Positions 25,310 through 35,580 of a DNA stretch of 64,000 nt are shown here, in pieces. The stretch covers positions 15,295,013-15,359,012 of the forward strand of contig OZ038517.1 of NCBI GenBank assembly GCA_964036315.1, read 5' to 3'. The notes below the pieces were generated by a model. That model was not told the origin of the DNA and searched no databases. It was given only the letters and a program-made list of their open reading frames with translations. This DNA is from Acanthosepion esculentum (taxonomy: Eukaryota; Mollusca; Cephalopoda; Sepiida; Sepiidae). A program made the position numbers and the translations under genes. The first letter of the stretch is position 1; the number at the start of each line of letters is the position of its first letter.

Positions 25310-25501
25310 CAAGGCTGGAGGCCACTAGCACGCAAGGGGTTATAGAAGGGTTGGAGGGAGAGCAGATAGGAGTGGTAAAGGAGAGGATGTGGAGAAAGAG
25401 AAAGACAGTGGGTCGATCAAGGCAAGGGGGTTACAGAAGATTTGGAGCGAGAGCAGATAGGAATGAAAGGTGAAAGGATGTGGAGAAGGGAAGTGGATAG
25501 A
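25310..25501 (-). repeat. Duplicated LINE 3' region, about 100-bp units
   Basis: Two direct copies of a purine-rich segment containing GAGAGCAGATAGGA, GGATGTGGAGAA and GATCAAGGCAA lie at about 25310-25400 and 25420-25505. On the minus strand they immediately follow the LINE C-terminus at 25502-25643 and probably represent its 3' untranslated region, tandemly duplicated. Confidence 0.6.
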
Positions 25502-25643
25502 TCAAGGCAACTGGAGATGTCGATTGATGTTACACTTAAATAGTTGGAGATTGTATTTGTCAGGGAAACAGGAATAAGGAAGGGAGTTCCACAGGCGATA
25601 TGGTCGAGACATGAAGCTATTGGAGTAGAAGAGACGTCTACAT
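25502..25643 (-). pseudogene. LINE (Jockey/CR1/L2-type) RT C-terminal end
   Basis: Minus-strand frame reads RPYRLWNSLPYSCFPDKYNL followed by a short LFK-NINRHL segment and a stop. This is the characteristic end of ORF2 in Jockey/CR1/L2-type non-LTR retrotransposons. Upstream the frame runs straight into a (CA)n(TA)n microsatellite, so only the last 46 or so codons survive. It is a 5'-truncated insertion, as is usual for LINEs, and a different LINE lineage from that at 42.6 and 54 kb. Confidence 0.75.
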
Positions 25644-25646
25644 CTA

Positions 25647-25647
<1 letters not shown>

Positions 25648-25699
<52 letters not shown>
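25648..25699. repeat. (AC)n-(AT)n microsatellite
   Basis: Five CA units then about 20 TA units between a LINE terminus and a tRNA-like SINE head. Confidence 0.97.
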
Positions 25700-25700
<1 letters not shown>

Positions 25701-25790
25701 CATTTATTGAGTGGGATTTGAACTCCGCTTTCTGATTTTGATTCCCGCGCCAATAACCTACCATTCAGATATGGAAAGAAAAATTCTTTG
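25700..25790 (-). mobile_element. tRNA-like SINE head
   Basis: On the minus strand the segment holds an A-box-like TGAATGGTAGGTTATTGG and a B box GGAGTTCAAATCCCACTC at tRNA-like spacing. Its flanks differ from family S1. Only a short body is recognisable. Confidence 0.5.
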
Positions 25791-26090
25791 TTTACAGATC
25801 GAGGAACAGATTTAATTAACTCTTTTCAAAAATGTCGCATTTCTAAGCAGTCTGATAAATATCATATTAGTGATATGTTTTTTATTCCCAAAATTGGCAC
25901 GTTCGAATTTATTGATTATGAAATTACAAATGCAAAAAAAATAAAACCTATTTTCAGCTTATAATCCGCTTTATTTATTAAAGAAGAAGAAGATAAAATA
26001 TAGCGTAGATGACGAAATTGTGCTCTTTATGAAGCAGATATTGCGAACAGGTATAATCTTTCGGGACGTCAAAGTCAACTAGTTGCTATT
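25790..26090. other. Intergenic, no gene seen
   Basis: AT-rich sequence without a sustained open frame or recognised repeat boundary. Confidence 0.4.
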
Positions 26091-26099
26091 ATCGAAGAA

Positions 26100-26850
26100 A
26101 CAGATGGAATAAAATGTGACACAAAACTTTCAAGAAACATGGAAAAATGTCTTTCAGAAACTAAGCATAGTATTAAGAGATAGGAAAATATGGTTAGAAA
26201 ACAACGGAAAGAGCGCTGAACTGCTATGTAATGTCTAATCTCCTATATGGCCGTGGAGGCTGGACAATTTCCCCATGCGTTTCAGAAACTAAGCAAGTGG
26301 CACTAAGCAAGGGTGTAATGCTTGTCTCTCTAGAACAATTACGACTCAATAGTGAGTTCCATCCTCACTGGGTGCCCCATCCTTCGGCCTTGTGTCACAT
26401 CTAAGCTACGCTTGGAAAATCATTTTAGAGCACATCAAGGCAATGTAATGGTTAACAACTCTTGTCTCTCTAGAGCAATTACGACTGAGTAGTGAGTTCG
26501 ATCCTCACTGGGTGTCACATACTTTCGGCCTTGTGCCACATCTAAGCTAAGCTTAGAAAATCACCATAAACTAAGCAAAGTATTAAGAGACATGAAAATG
26601 TCATTGGAAGCAGAGGAAAAGAGGCTGAACTTCTCTGTAATATCTAATCTCTAATATGGCAGTGAATTCTGAACAACTTTCTCCTGCAATTCATAAACTA
26701 AACCAAGTATTAAGAGAGAGGAAAACATCGCCAGAGAAGCTAAGTAATACCTAATCTCCTGTAGCAGTATGTGTCGAGCAGTTTAATCACAGATAAAGAA
26801 TAGATTTGAAGTGAAAAACATGTGCTTCTACATGTTGAGAAAACCACAGA
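26100..26850 (+). pseudogene. LINE ORF2 C-terminal fragments, three degenerate copies
   Basis: The segment CTAAGCA(T/A)AGTATTAAGAGA with its FQKLS-VLRDRK translation recurs at about 26160, 26575 and 26697. Each copy is followed by a version of the AELLCNV-SPIWPW region. It corresponds to the region just upstream of the MWFY-RMLRI-WTE block of the LINE at 54.3 kb. Frameshifts occur throughout. Two SINE copies lie between the first and second LINE copies. Confidence 0.65.
26303..26570 (+). mobile_element. Tandem pair of tRNA-derived SINEs
   Basis: Two direct copies of about 135 bp, with B boxes GTGAGTTCGATCCTCACTGG at about 26482 and a GTGAGTTCCATCCTCACTGG variant at about 26350. The second copy has an A-box-like TGTAATGGTTAACAAC. 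Both continue into TTCGGCCTTGTG and CACATCTAAGCTA. The GTGCCACATCT motif recurs singly near 56239. Confidence 0.7.
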
Positions 26851-26854
26851 GTAA

Positions 26855-27240
26855 ATTGGTAGGCCGCTTTGACGTAGTTTCAGTTCTGGGTATGACGATA
26901 AACTACATCCGGCAGCAAGGACTCTGATCGGAAGTATGGAGGTTTTGAGGAGCATGGAACCACCTCTTAATTGTTTTTGTCCGCATTGGCAGGAAACTTT
27001 AACGCAGTTTCAATCCTGGATATGACGATAAACTACATCCGGCAGCAAGGCATCCGATCGGGAGATTGGAGGTTTTGAGGAGCGTAGAACCACAATTGTT
27101 TTTTGTCCGCATTAGCAGGTCACTTTGACGTAGTTTCAGTCCCGGTATGACGATAAACTACATCCGGCAGCAAGGCCTCTGATCGGGAGATTGGAGGTTT
27201 TGAGGAGCGTGGAACTACATCTTAATTACTGTTCTTCCAA
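26855..27240 (-). repeat. Modular element M, inverted copy with module 4 amplified three times
   Basis: Three units of about 125-130 bp, with GACGATAAACTACATCCGGC at 26894, 27024 and 27149, each followed by GGAGGTTTTGAGGAGC. On the minus strand this corresponds to the CTCCTCAAAACCTCC then GACGTAGTTTATCGTC junction of the element at 60.5 kb. Here that junction has become a triplicate array. Confidence 0.8.
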
Positions 27241-27574
27241 GATACACCCTGTCACGCATCAGTTACGACCCCAGCTATGTTCTTTTAGTGAACCCCCAAA
27301 CTAAATACTCTAAAAGCATGAAATTGCATTTTTTCTATAGTAAAAATACATTTTTACATAAAAAGGAACAACAATACTTTTATTGTTAAATGGCCACTTT
27401 TAAAGCAAAATAACCAGCAATAAATTTAGTCTGTAGCTGAAAACATGCAATTGCGTTCAAAATATATTTACTTGAAGCCATAAAATTGTATTCCAATCAT
27501 TTATATTTCGACATTGAATAACCCATACAGGTTCATAAGCTACTAAACAAAATCAACCAACCAAATTGACTCAG

Positions 27575-27835
27575 TTTCACCGTCGTTCGTTATTAACAAT
27601 ATGTTGTGAAATTAACCAAGCTAATCAAATCGTTCTCGGATTTTTATTTGAATCATGAATGACATCGTTCCAACCATTTTAAATTGAAATGAAATCGTAA
27701 TGATGTAACTTTAATTCAAGTTTGTTTTGCAGAGCGCTTTCCTGACCAGACGCTGCTCTTTTTGGGCGAGTAATTTAATCAATTTTAAGAAGGTTTCTTT
27801 TTCAATTTTCGTTAAACGAATTTATATAAGTTTTG
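27575..27835 (+). repeat. Direct duplication flanking the 44-bp minisatellite, left copy
   Basis: Aligns with 28645-28910 at visibly high but imperfect identity. Shared landmarks include CGTCGTTCGTTA, AATTCAAGTTTGTTTTGC, GAGCGCTTTCCTGA and AAACGAATTTATAT. Divergence suggests an old duplication. No coding content was recognised. Confidence 0.8.
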
Positions 27836-27839
27836 TAAG

Positions 27840-28052
27840 ACTTAATTTCTATATAAATACTAGCTGATGTCTTCCGACGTGATAGTCTCGCCCTAAACAC
27901 TGAAACGGACATGGTCACGAGGCGTTGATTCAATCGAGGAAACCCTGGTCATTGACTATAGTCTTGGATGACCTTCGCAATGCTATGCTGCGTCAAATTC
28001 GCCCGAGAGTATTTCAGTCTCATGTGCAGGTTTAGCATTCAGCCGCATGACG
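27840..28052 (+). pseudogene. Possible transposase C-terminal fragment (weak)
   Basis: Around 27967-28035 the plus frame reads DDLRNAMLRQIRPRVFQSHV, which resembles the C-terminal helix region of IS630/Tc-type transposases. No start, catalytic motif or termini are visible, so this is only suggestive. The 44-bp minisatellite starts right after it. Confidence 0.2.
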
Positions 28053-28054
28053 GT

Positions 28055-28610
28055 GGCTTCATTAGCGACAGTCGGACGTTCACATCAAACTAGACGGTGG
28101 CTTGATTCGCGATAATCGGCTGTTGGCGTTAAACTAGATGGTCGCTTGATTCGCGATAATCGGCCGTTGGCGTCAAACTAGACGGTGGCTTGATTCGTGA
28201 TAATCGGCCGTTGGCGTCAAACTAGACGGTGGTTTGATTCACGATAATCGGCCGTTGACGTCAAACTAGACGGTGGCTTGATTCGTGATAATCGGCCGTT
28301 GGCGTTAAACTAGATGGTCGCTTGATTCGCGATAATCGGTCGTTGGCGTCAAAATAGACGGTGGCTTGATTCGTGATAATCGGCCGTTAGCCTCAAACTA
28401 GACGGTGGTTTGATTCACGATAATCGGCCGTTGACGTCAAACTAGACGGTGGCTTGATTCGTGATACTCGGTCGTTGACGTCAAACTAGACGGTAGCTTG
28501 ATTCGTGATAATCGGCCGTTGACGTCAAACTAGACGGTAGCTTGATTCGTGATAATCGGCCGTTGGCATCAAACTAGACGGTGGCTTGATTCGCGACACA
28601 TAGTTCTATT
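28055..28610. repeat. 44-bp minisatellite
   Basis: About 12-13 units containing GATAATCGGCCGTTGGCGTC and AAACTAGACGGTGGCTTGAT. The core motif recurs every 44 bases from 28111 through 28551. Variants alternate between TTCGCGATA, TTCGTGATA and TTCACGATA. Units are GC-richer than the surroundings. Confidence 0.95.
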
Positions 28611-28644
28611 TTCGAAGACCAGTTCCCATTGGCAGGCCACCTTG

Positions 28645-28910
28645 ACGTAGCTTCACTGTCGTTCGTTAGTAACAACATGTCATGTAATTAACCAAGCCAA
28701 ATAGTTCTCTGATGTTATTTGTATCATCACCTACGTCGTCCCCACCTTTTTAAAATTAAAATATAACTATAATTATGTTGTAACTGTAATTCAAGTTTGT
28801 TTTGCCGAGCGCTTTCCTGATCAGAAACCGCTCTCTTTTCCAAGCGATTTAATCAATTTCAAAAGATCTTTTTTTTCCAATTTTCGCTAAACGAATTTAT
28901 ATTCCTTTCT
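28645..28910 (+). repeat. Direct duplication, right copy
   Basis: Partner of 27575-27835, about 1.07 kb downstream. The two copies bracket the 44-bp minisatellite, so the array may have grown between, or been copied with, these flanks. Confidence 0.8.
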
Positions 28911-29732
28911 TTCTATTCCGTGTTTACGTTTTATTATTTCTCATTTCCTTCCCGTTCGTTTTCCAAAATTCAATAATTAAAACAGTTGGCTGATTTTTTT
29001 AATTCGCTGTTTCGATATTTACGCATCTTCCGTTTTCCCGCCTTTTTTCGTTTCGCCAAACGTTTGCATTTCCCGTTTTGCCTTTACCGGTTAATGCTCA
29101 CTTGATTCATCTCTCACTACCGCCTAGCTGCCACTTCGTGTGTTTCTCTTTACGTCAATATCTTCATTAATAATTCTCTTTACTTTACCAGCAATGCATT
29201 GGAGCGGTTTTATTTTTTTAAAATAAATATTCGCCCAATACAAGGCCCACGAGCAACTCAAGGTAGAGTCTTACTCGATGAGGTTGTTGTATGGAGAAAT
29301 CTATAAATTTATGGCTGGAAACCAAGTGATAACAAAAAAAAATTTAGAGTTTAACCTTCGTTCCCGCCAAGCAAACGGACGGTTATTCTCCTGAATTTTT
29401 TTTTATTTTGACATAGAAAAGGTAAGTTCATGCCACACGATAGACCGAAGTCTAACGTCACAGAACCTCATCTTCAACTTACGATCTGCGTCTGATATTC
29501 CGCGACCGTTATCGTCGCATAGCCATCTTAAAATCTTGAAATAACAAAATATCATCTTTGATGGTGGATATCTTTGTTTCATGCCTGTATAACCACTCTG
29601 AAGATGAGCCGAAAGCTTAGCACCAAATTAATAAAAAGATGTCCAAATGCAGGACAATTTTTGTCTTTATTTTCACGAGAAATTAAAACAAATATTCGAA
29701 CATTACAACGGCTCATGATCAGACATCAGTGA
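28911..29732. other. Intergenic, no gene seen
   Basis: Pyrimidine-rich AT sequence, then a segment ending in a GAAGATGAGCCGAAAGCTTA motif near 29601 of the kind seen in 3' ends of dispersed retroelements in this window. No open frame of protein-like composition was found. Confidence 0.45.
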
Positions 29733-30184
29733 TCAGTGTTTATCTAAATCTAAAAATAAAAAACGCTAAAATTCACCTTCATCCCCGACGGCTTAGTGGT
29801 AGAAGTTCCGACTGACGCCAATTCAGTCGGCTTTCGATCCTAGCTAGAGGCAACCGGACGTCTAGCCACATTGATGAGCTGTGAAACAGCGAAACAGTCT
29901 GTCTGTGGATGACAAAAATATTGGCTCCTGAAAAATTAATTTCGGTTGAGCTCTTTGGTTTGAGGTGTGAGTTTGTAAACAGTGACTATTTAAGCTAATA
30001 TTGCTTGACTCTTCGGCAGAATTGAGTCACTGTCAGTCACTGTGTGTTTATCTAAATCTAAAAATAAACACGCTTAGTGGTAGAAGTTCCGACTGACGCC
30101 AATTCCATCGGGTTTCGATCCTAGATAGAGGCAACCGGACGTCTAGCCACATTGATGAGCTGCGAAACAGTCTGTCTGTGGATG

Positions 30185-30190
<6 letters not shown>
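29733..30190 (+). mobile_element. tRNA-derived SINE, tandem duplicate
   Basis: Two direct copies share GTTTATCTAAATCTAAAAAT, then a head with GCTTAGTGGTAGAAGTTCCG at 29791 and 30072 (offset 281) and a B-box-like TTTCGATCCTAG. The shared body reads AGGCAACCGGACGTCTAGCC and GTCTGTCTGTGGATGAC. The second copy ends in an (AT)n tract at 30188. Confidence 0.8.

Positions 30191-30236
<46 letters not shown>
30188..30236. repeat. (AT)n microsatellite
   Basis: Uninterrupted AT run at the 3' end of a SINE. Confidence 0.97.
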
Positions 30237-30237
<1 letters not shown>

Positions 30238-30269
30238 ACTGAAAAGTTGCAAATTAAAAAAAAATGAAT

Positions 30270-30745
30270 GTTTTTTTGTGAAAGTATTTTTTTTATATTT
30301 ATATATATATACATATATATTTCATATTTCAGATCGACCTCGATCTTTCATCAGAAATGACTGTTTTCAGAAGTTTGTTTACAAGTAGCGTCCGTCGCGA
30401 GACGCGGACGTCACGTGATATGGAATGCAACTGTGTTTGAATATTTCTAACGTAAATCTAACTGTAGTAATATTTTAGATGTTATTTTAAAAACTTTTTT
30501 AACTATATCTAAAAAAACTTTTTGTTTAACTATTGAAATATTTATAAAGATTTAAAATACCCATGTCTTTATTTAACCCTAGTTTATATGTATTTAATTT
30601 TAAAATCCAGTATTTTTCTTTTTTTATGCGTGTGTATGTGGAACTGAAATCAGAATCTATCAATACACATTTGCAGTTTTCTAATGAGTGTCCTGATTGA
30701 TTAAAATGCTCAGCTAATGTTAAGAAAGTATACGTGGCTTCTCAT
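30270..30745 (-). pseudogene. Penelope-like element: GIY-YIG C-terminal part plus 3' region
   Basis: Minus-strand translation of about 30715-30545 gives HFNQSGHSLENC, then VLIDSDFSSTYTRIKK, then KEKYWILKLNTYKLGLNK, the pattern at the C-terminal side of the GIY-YIG nuclease of Penelope-like retroelements. The frame is open across about 60 codons, so this copy is less decayed than that at 18.7-19.4 kb. 30318-30545 is the 3' flank shared with 17985-18320. The 5' side is cut off by an (AT)n(GT)n tract, and no polymerase is present. Confidence 0.6.
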
Positions 30746-30749
30746 TATG

Positions 30750-30865
<116 letters not shown>

Positions 30866-31037
30866 AAAATAAAGCATAATATTTTTTTAAAAAAATCCAC
30901 ATTACAACCAAAAACGTTTGCGGTACCTCTCTTCTTTTTAATATACACACTTTTCTCTCGTTGGAACCACTATAACCACTTCCTTTTATATATATATGAA
31001 GTTTATAAGCCGTAAATTCGACCATGCCAACGAACTA

Positions 31038-31240
31038 TCCTCAGTGGCCGAATCGGTTAAGGCACGTCAGGCTACATGACGGTACCGTATAGGATACAGG
31101 TTCGAATCCTGTCGGAGGACGAATATTTTCTATGAAAATTTCTCGGACATTCAGGCCGGTAAATGTTATTTAATACTGTTTATTATAAGCAGAGCATTTA
31201 CTTGTATCTATACAAAGAATGTTAAACATAAAAATATCTT
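31038..31240 (+). mobile_element. tRNA-headed SINE, family S1, copy 2
   Basis: Head at 31038-31119 with TGGCCGAATCGGTTAAGGC and GGTTCGAATCC; the acceptor arms TCCTCAG/CGGAGGA pair at six of seven positions. The body continues TTTCTCGGACATTCAGGCCG, then GTTTATTATAAGCAGAGC and a GTATCTATACAAAGAATG tail ending near an AT tract. This is the best preserved tRNA-like fold of the family here. Confidence 0.88.
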
Positions 31241-31269
31241 TAAATATATATATATATATATATATATGT

Positions 31270-31830
31270 ATGAATATGATGTGGACTTAGGCAGCAATCA
31301 TTCATAAATAAATGTATGATTTAGTACTATAGAAAAATTAATTCTAAGAATTTTGGATGAGCGCTTGCAGTTAATTAACTGTTAATTGTATCACCATTAT
31401 CGTCACCCACGACGTTTACATTTGCAGAAAAGAATTGTCAATATCAATTTTCGGCTTTTATTTTAAGATTTATTTAGAATGTTCGAGATTATGTTGCTTT
31501 TAAATGAGAATGACGCCACTTATGAACGGTGGGTGCGTACCATAGATCAAAGCCGTCACTTTGGTTGTTGAGGCTCTTGAACGATTTGCAGCTCACTTAC
31601 TGAACTGTTATTTGTATTTAAGAAGAAAGATTTTTTTAAAATAAAATACTTCTATTAGAAAAAAAAAAACAGTGGTTTAATTCTAGAAATCATGGTCTGC
31701 AGTGAAGAGTCAATTTACTGAAAAGAACTGAAATTTTATATGTAACCCGTTTAGAATTCTTTGTTGGGAGGGTCCAGTGACCAAAATTGACTCAGCATCC
31801 CCAAGACACAATGAAAAAGATCATGATTTT
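31270..31830. other. Intergenic, no gene seen
   Basis: AT-rich sequence. A short in-frame stretch near 31500-31560 has no splice context and no recognised similarity. Confidence 0.4.
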
Positions 31831-31834
31831 GTTG

Positions 31835-32440
31835 CCGGACATTTGGCAGATGGATACTTGGCCGAACGGACATTTGCAGTATTATAAGTTAGAATAGGAC
31901 TAATAATTACCACTGAATTTCAAATAATTAAATTACTAAATCTAAATTTAAAGTTAAAAGTTTTCTTACTTCAATATTTGTTTATTGAAATTAATATTTT
32001 AAAAATATTTGAGTGTATTTGGGTAAAAAGTAGCACCTAATTATTTAAATTCGTATTTAACCATAGGATAAAAGCTAGTTCATCCCTTTTAAGGTAATGA
32101 TCATTAAAAGCGAAATTGAAATATCTTTCATATCGTAAATGCTTAGGATTTTGTTGTAGTAAAACGTGCATTTTCTCAAAATATTTATAATCTTTTAGTA
32201 GCATTTGAAGTAAAATATAATATATACAGAATATATTTTTAAAAAAGACTAAAAAAAAACGAAAATTATAAATTAAAACAGTAAATAAATATAAATATAT
32301 GTAGTACATTACGATAAAGAGTGTGACATACATGTAAGCACGCCACTACATTTCAGGCTAAATGTCTATTCCTTTAAACGTTAGTTGGCCAAAAATCCGT
32401 TGGTCAAATGTCCTTGTAACGGGCAAAGCGGACATGTACC
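31835..32440. mobile_element. Possible non-autonomous element with inverted subterminal motifs
   Basis: Left end carries GGACATTTGGC and TTGGCCGAACGGACATTTG. The right end carries the inverted versions TTGGCCAAAAATCCGTTGG and GTCAAATGTCC. Short motifs of the type GGCCAAATGTCC in inverted arrangement suggest subterminal repeats of a DNA element. Exact termini and target duplication could not be set. Confidence 0.35.
32037..32333 (-). CDS. Hypothetical 98-codon ORF (doubtful)
   Basis: Starts at an ATG at 32333 and ends at 32037, between the inverted motifs of the possible element at 31835-32440. The N-terminal half is hydrophobic and AT-driven. The C-terminal half is less low-complexity: near its end it reads LRYERYFNFAFNDHYLKRDE. 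I recognise no domain, and AT-rich sequence yields such ORFs by chance. It may be a relic of an element protein or nothing at all. Confidence 0.15.
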   Translation of the reverse strand: MYVTLFIVMYYIYLYLFTVLIYNFRFFLVFFKNIFCIYYILLQMLLKDYKYFEKMHVLLQQNPKHLRYERYFNFAFNDHYLKRDELAFILWLNTNLNN

Positions 32441-33460
32441 TGTTTGATGTGTAAATCTAACATGGCCGACATCGCGAGGAAGCGACGACGTCACGCTTAG
32501 TTACGAGGAGCAGCCATTTGCAATCGCCCCACTACGCATGTGTGACGCTACTTTTTTTTAATAAGATCGGAGCGTTTTTGAGAGTGGGTCTGTTGGACGG
32601 TGCGGTTAATTTCTAGCGGTTTTATGTGCATTTGGATTTTTGACATTGGACCTGTATTTTCTTTTGGGATTTTGCGATTTGCATCTTTTCTTTTAAACTT
32701 AAGCTATAATATTAACTTTATAACGCGAAACATATGAACCCAACTACAATGCAATATTTATCATTTACCATTTTATAAATAGCATGAAAGATTATAAAAA
32801 TTGAAATTTGTTGCATCTGATACCAAACGTAGATAAATAATCCGTCTAAGGAACTCAATACTTTTTAAATAACTTTTTTTAAACATTTTTTAAATTTAAT
32901 TTTTTAAAATCAGTTTAGCCCAAGCAAAGCGATAACGCCGCGAAGAAGCAAGTGGGTAGAGGTGGGAGCTCCAGAAAGCGAAAGAGAAAGAAAAGAAGGT
33001 ACTACTATAGTATAATATCTCTCGTTCATTTTCTACTATAATGTGATATCTACTATTCTTTTTCTACGAATGGTATGATATGTACCAACTGTTGGAAGTA
33101 TGAAATATGTTACTTTAGAGGTTAGGAGGAGACTTAGGGTTAGGAGTTATGGTTAGATATTAGGGTTAGAGTTAAAGGCAGTGAACAGTAAACTGGTTAT
33201 GTATAAAAAATCATTAATAATATTTTATACAAAAAAAAAAAATAATAAAAATCAATAAAAAATCGATTTTAATGTTTGTAAATTGATTTGATGTCATTAA
33301 AAAAAACAGGAAACAGGGCATCGTTTTTTCTGTGCCTTTTCCATCAATAATGAGTGCATCGTCATTTACGGTAGGTCGCAAATGCCTCGGTAGATATCAT
33401 ACTATAGTAGCACCGAAAGACATTAGAAGGGACCGGAAACTGTAGAAGAGACCGGAAGCC
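32441..33460. other. Intergenic, includes degenerate TTAGGG-like patch
   Basis: 32455-32560 is GC-richer with GACGTCACG. 33115-33180 is a run of loosely related TTAGGG, TTAGGAG and GGTTAGA words, too irregular to be a telomere array. Otherwise AT-rich with homopolymer A tracts and no supported gene. Confidence 0.4.
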
Positions 33461-33464
33461 CAGT

Positions 33465-33850
33465 AATAAAATGAATTTCAGACTTTTCGATGGAGACGTT
33501 AGATGTAAAGTTTTGAAATAGAAACTATAAAGAACTAAGAACCCAATCCTAAACGGAAAGCAAGGGATAGACCTCTAATCCTGTTCAAAAGACCAGAGAG
33601 CAGTGTGAAGCGGGCGATAGGCGAATCTATCTACTCCTATTGAAGTAATAAATAAAAAAACCAGAAAAAAATATTTCAGAGATTAAGCGGCGACTTTAGA
33701 AGTATAGAGTTGAAATAGAATCTAGAAAGTACCAGAAACCCAATCCTAAACAGAAAGCAAGGGATAGACCTCTACACCTGTTCAAAAAACTAGGGAGGTG
33801 TATGAACCGGACGATTTGGTAAACTTGCACTAAAAAGGAGAAAAAATTGT
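33465..33850. repeat. Direct tandem duplication, 197-bp offset
   Basis: Two imperfect copies share CCCAATCCTAAAC, AGAAAGCAAGGGATAGACCT and CCTGTTCAAAA. The aligned words lie at 33541 and 33738. No coding content was seen. Confidence 0.8.
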
Positions 33851-33984
33851 CTAAGAATTTTTTTTTGAGAGCTGTATTCGAAGTTGTCAGGCCAGATGAA
33901 AAATAACAGGTGACATATAGAAAAAAATCGTGTTAATGTTATTGAATTTTCTGTCAATTAATTAATTAATTATTGATTAATTAT

Positions 33985-34450
33985 GCGGAGGCACGGTGGA
34001 GTAATGGATAGCGGTTCGGACTGAGGAGTTGGGGAGCCGAGTTCGAATTCCAGTCGAATTCATTACATTCACTTACGTGCTAATACCATTGGGCAAGGTA
34101 TACCCTTCTTATAGGGAAATAGCAGGACAGACCGGGTTCTATAACTGGTCTACCGCAGAAAGTTGGTAACCTACTGCGGGAAAAAAATCTGCCTCGTCAG
34201 TCATATATCGTGTATCATGCATGGCACATAACTGACTGAATTTCACTTACGTGCCAATAACATTCGAAAAGTTATGAATCCTCTTCTTCTTCTTCCCCCT
34301 CAGCTAAGGGTAAATAGCAAGACTAACGTGGATCTATAGCTTTGGATGGCAACTGGCAATTTCTAACGCAGAAAGAAATGGCAAACTACCGCGGGAAAAA
34401 GATCTGCCTTGTCAGTCATGTAAAGATACCTGATCGCACTATGCATGGCA
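33985..34450 (+). mobile_element. tRNA-derived SINE with duplicated body
   Basis: Head at 33990-34060 with GTGGAGTAATGGATAGCGG and B box GAGTTCGAATTCCAGTCG. Body 1 (34060-34235) holds TAGGGAAATAGCAGGAC, CTGCGGGAAAAAAATCTGCC and ATGCATGGCA. A second body without a head (34236-34450) repeats these as GGTAAATAGCAAGAC, CCGCGGGAAAAAGATCTGCC and ATGCATGGCA. The body therefore was duplicated, or a second copy inserted 5'-truncated. Confidence 0.75.
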
Positions 34451-34469
34451 TATCCTAGTCTGTTCATCA

Positions 34470-34720
34470 CTTTTTCTCTCTCTCTCTCTATCCATCCATC
34501 TATCCTAGTCTGTTCATATCTCTCTCTCTCTCTATCTATCCTCGTCTGTTCATATCTCTCTTTGCTCTCTCTCTCTCTCTATCTGCCCTAGTCTGTTCAT
34601 ATCTCTCTTTCTCTTTCTCTCTCTATCTCTCTATCCTAGTCTGTTCATTCGTTTTTCTCTCTCTCGCTCTCCCTCTCTCTCTCTCAATTTATTTATATTT
34701 ATCTATCTCAGTAAATATTT
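34470..34720. repeat. CT-rich array with TATCCTAGTCTGTTCAT units
   Basis: (CT)n tracts separated by about five copies of TCCTAGTCTGTTCAT. The same CAGTCCGTTCATATCTATCT theme occurs within the (ATCT)n at 63.48 kb. Confidence 0.9.
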
Positions 34721-34721
34721 T

Positions 34722-34794
34722 TTTTTTACGGCATATCAACACCTCAATGGGTTATTTAATGCCGGCAAGACTTTTTTTTGCTGGTAATATTTTT

Positions 34795-34796
<2 letters not shown>
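34722..34796 (+). repeat. Modular element M, truncated copy
   Basis: A single copy of module 1 (ACGGCATATCAACACCTCAA, GGGTTATTTAATGCCGGCAA) and one GCTGGTAATATTTTTT of module 2, cut off by (ATCT)n. It shows the unexpanded order of modules 1 and 2. Confidence 0.75.

Positions 34797-34840
<44 letters not shown>
34797..34840. repeat. (ATCT)n microsatellite
   Basis: Eleven tetranucleotide units directly after the truncated module 2. Confidence 0.97.
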
Positions 34841-34924
34841 GCAGAAATACAGTTTTAAAGTGTGCTATATTTATGGGATAAAGTGCTCAGTATCAGAGAC
34901 AGAGCGTATGTAAATATAAATATA

Positions 34925-34990
34925 AAAGTGAACATTGAAGTCAACACTCAGAGGCGACAGGCTGTTTCATGCTAGACGCAATCGTCAGGC
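34925..34990 (+). repeat. Dispersed repeat R44, copy 1
   Basis: Contains GTGAACATTGAAGTCAACAC, CAGGCTGTTTCATGCTAGAC and CAATCGTCAGGC, shared with 44615-44675 on the plus strand and 38510-38588 inverted. All three copies lie next to AT tracts. Confidence 0.7.
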
Positions 34991-35031
34991 TGTCATATAA
35001 TAATCGTCATATATATATATATAAATAATCG

Positions 35032-35085
<54 letters not shown>

Positions 35086-35105
35086 TCGTCATATATATAT
35101 AATCG

Positions 35106-35175
<70 letters not shown>
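34991..35175. repeat. (AT)n with AATAATCGTCAT spacers
   Basis: TA runs separated by four copies of ATAATCGTCATATATA. The spacer is the end of the adjacent R44 repeat, amplified together with the microsatellite. Confidence 0.95.
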
Positions 35176-35179
<4 letters not shown>

Positions 35180-35417
35180 AACGATAAAAATTATTAGAAA
35201 AATCAATTAAAATCTTCAGACATACTGGGTTGTACATTAATATTCTTATGCTTTTATTATTATTATTTCATTTATATTCCTCGACTAGTTTCGGCCAACA
35301 TGGCCATCATAGGGAGAGAAAAAATGTCTCTGCTTGCTGTAGCAGTAAACTACAGAAATGAATGTCTTGGTGAAGAAAACGAACGTTTGTCTGTAGTTTT
35401 CATTTGTTTAGACAGGA

Positions 35418-35486
<69 letters not shown>
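35418..35486. repeat. (AT)n microsatellite
   Basis: Uninterrupted TA run. Confidence 0.98.
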
Positions 35487-35580
35487 CTTGTTTCGCGCCT
35501 TTAATAACCCCCTACAAGCACACAAAAGACATATATAGCTATCTATATAACTAATGGATTTATTTTTAATCCGCCATTTT

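Noticed and set aside
33115..33180. Interstitial telomere repeat
   Set aside because: Only scattered TTAGGG-like words of irregular length, not a tandem hexamer array.
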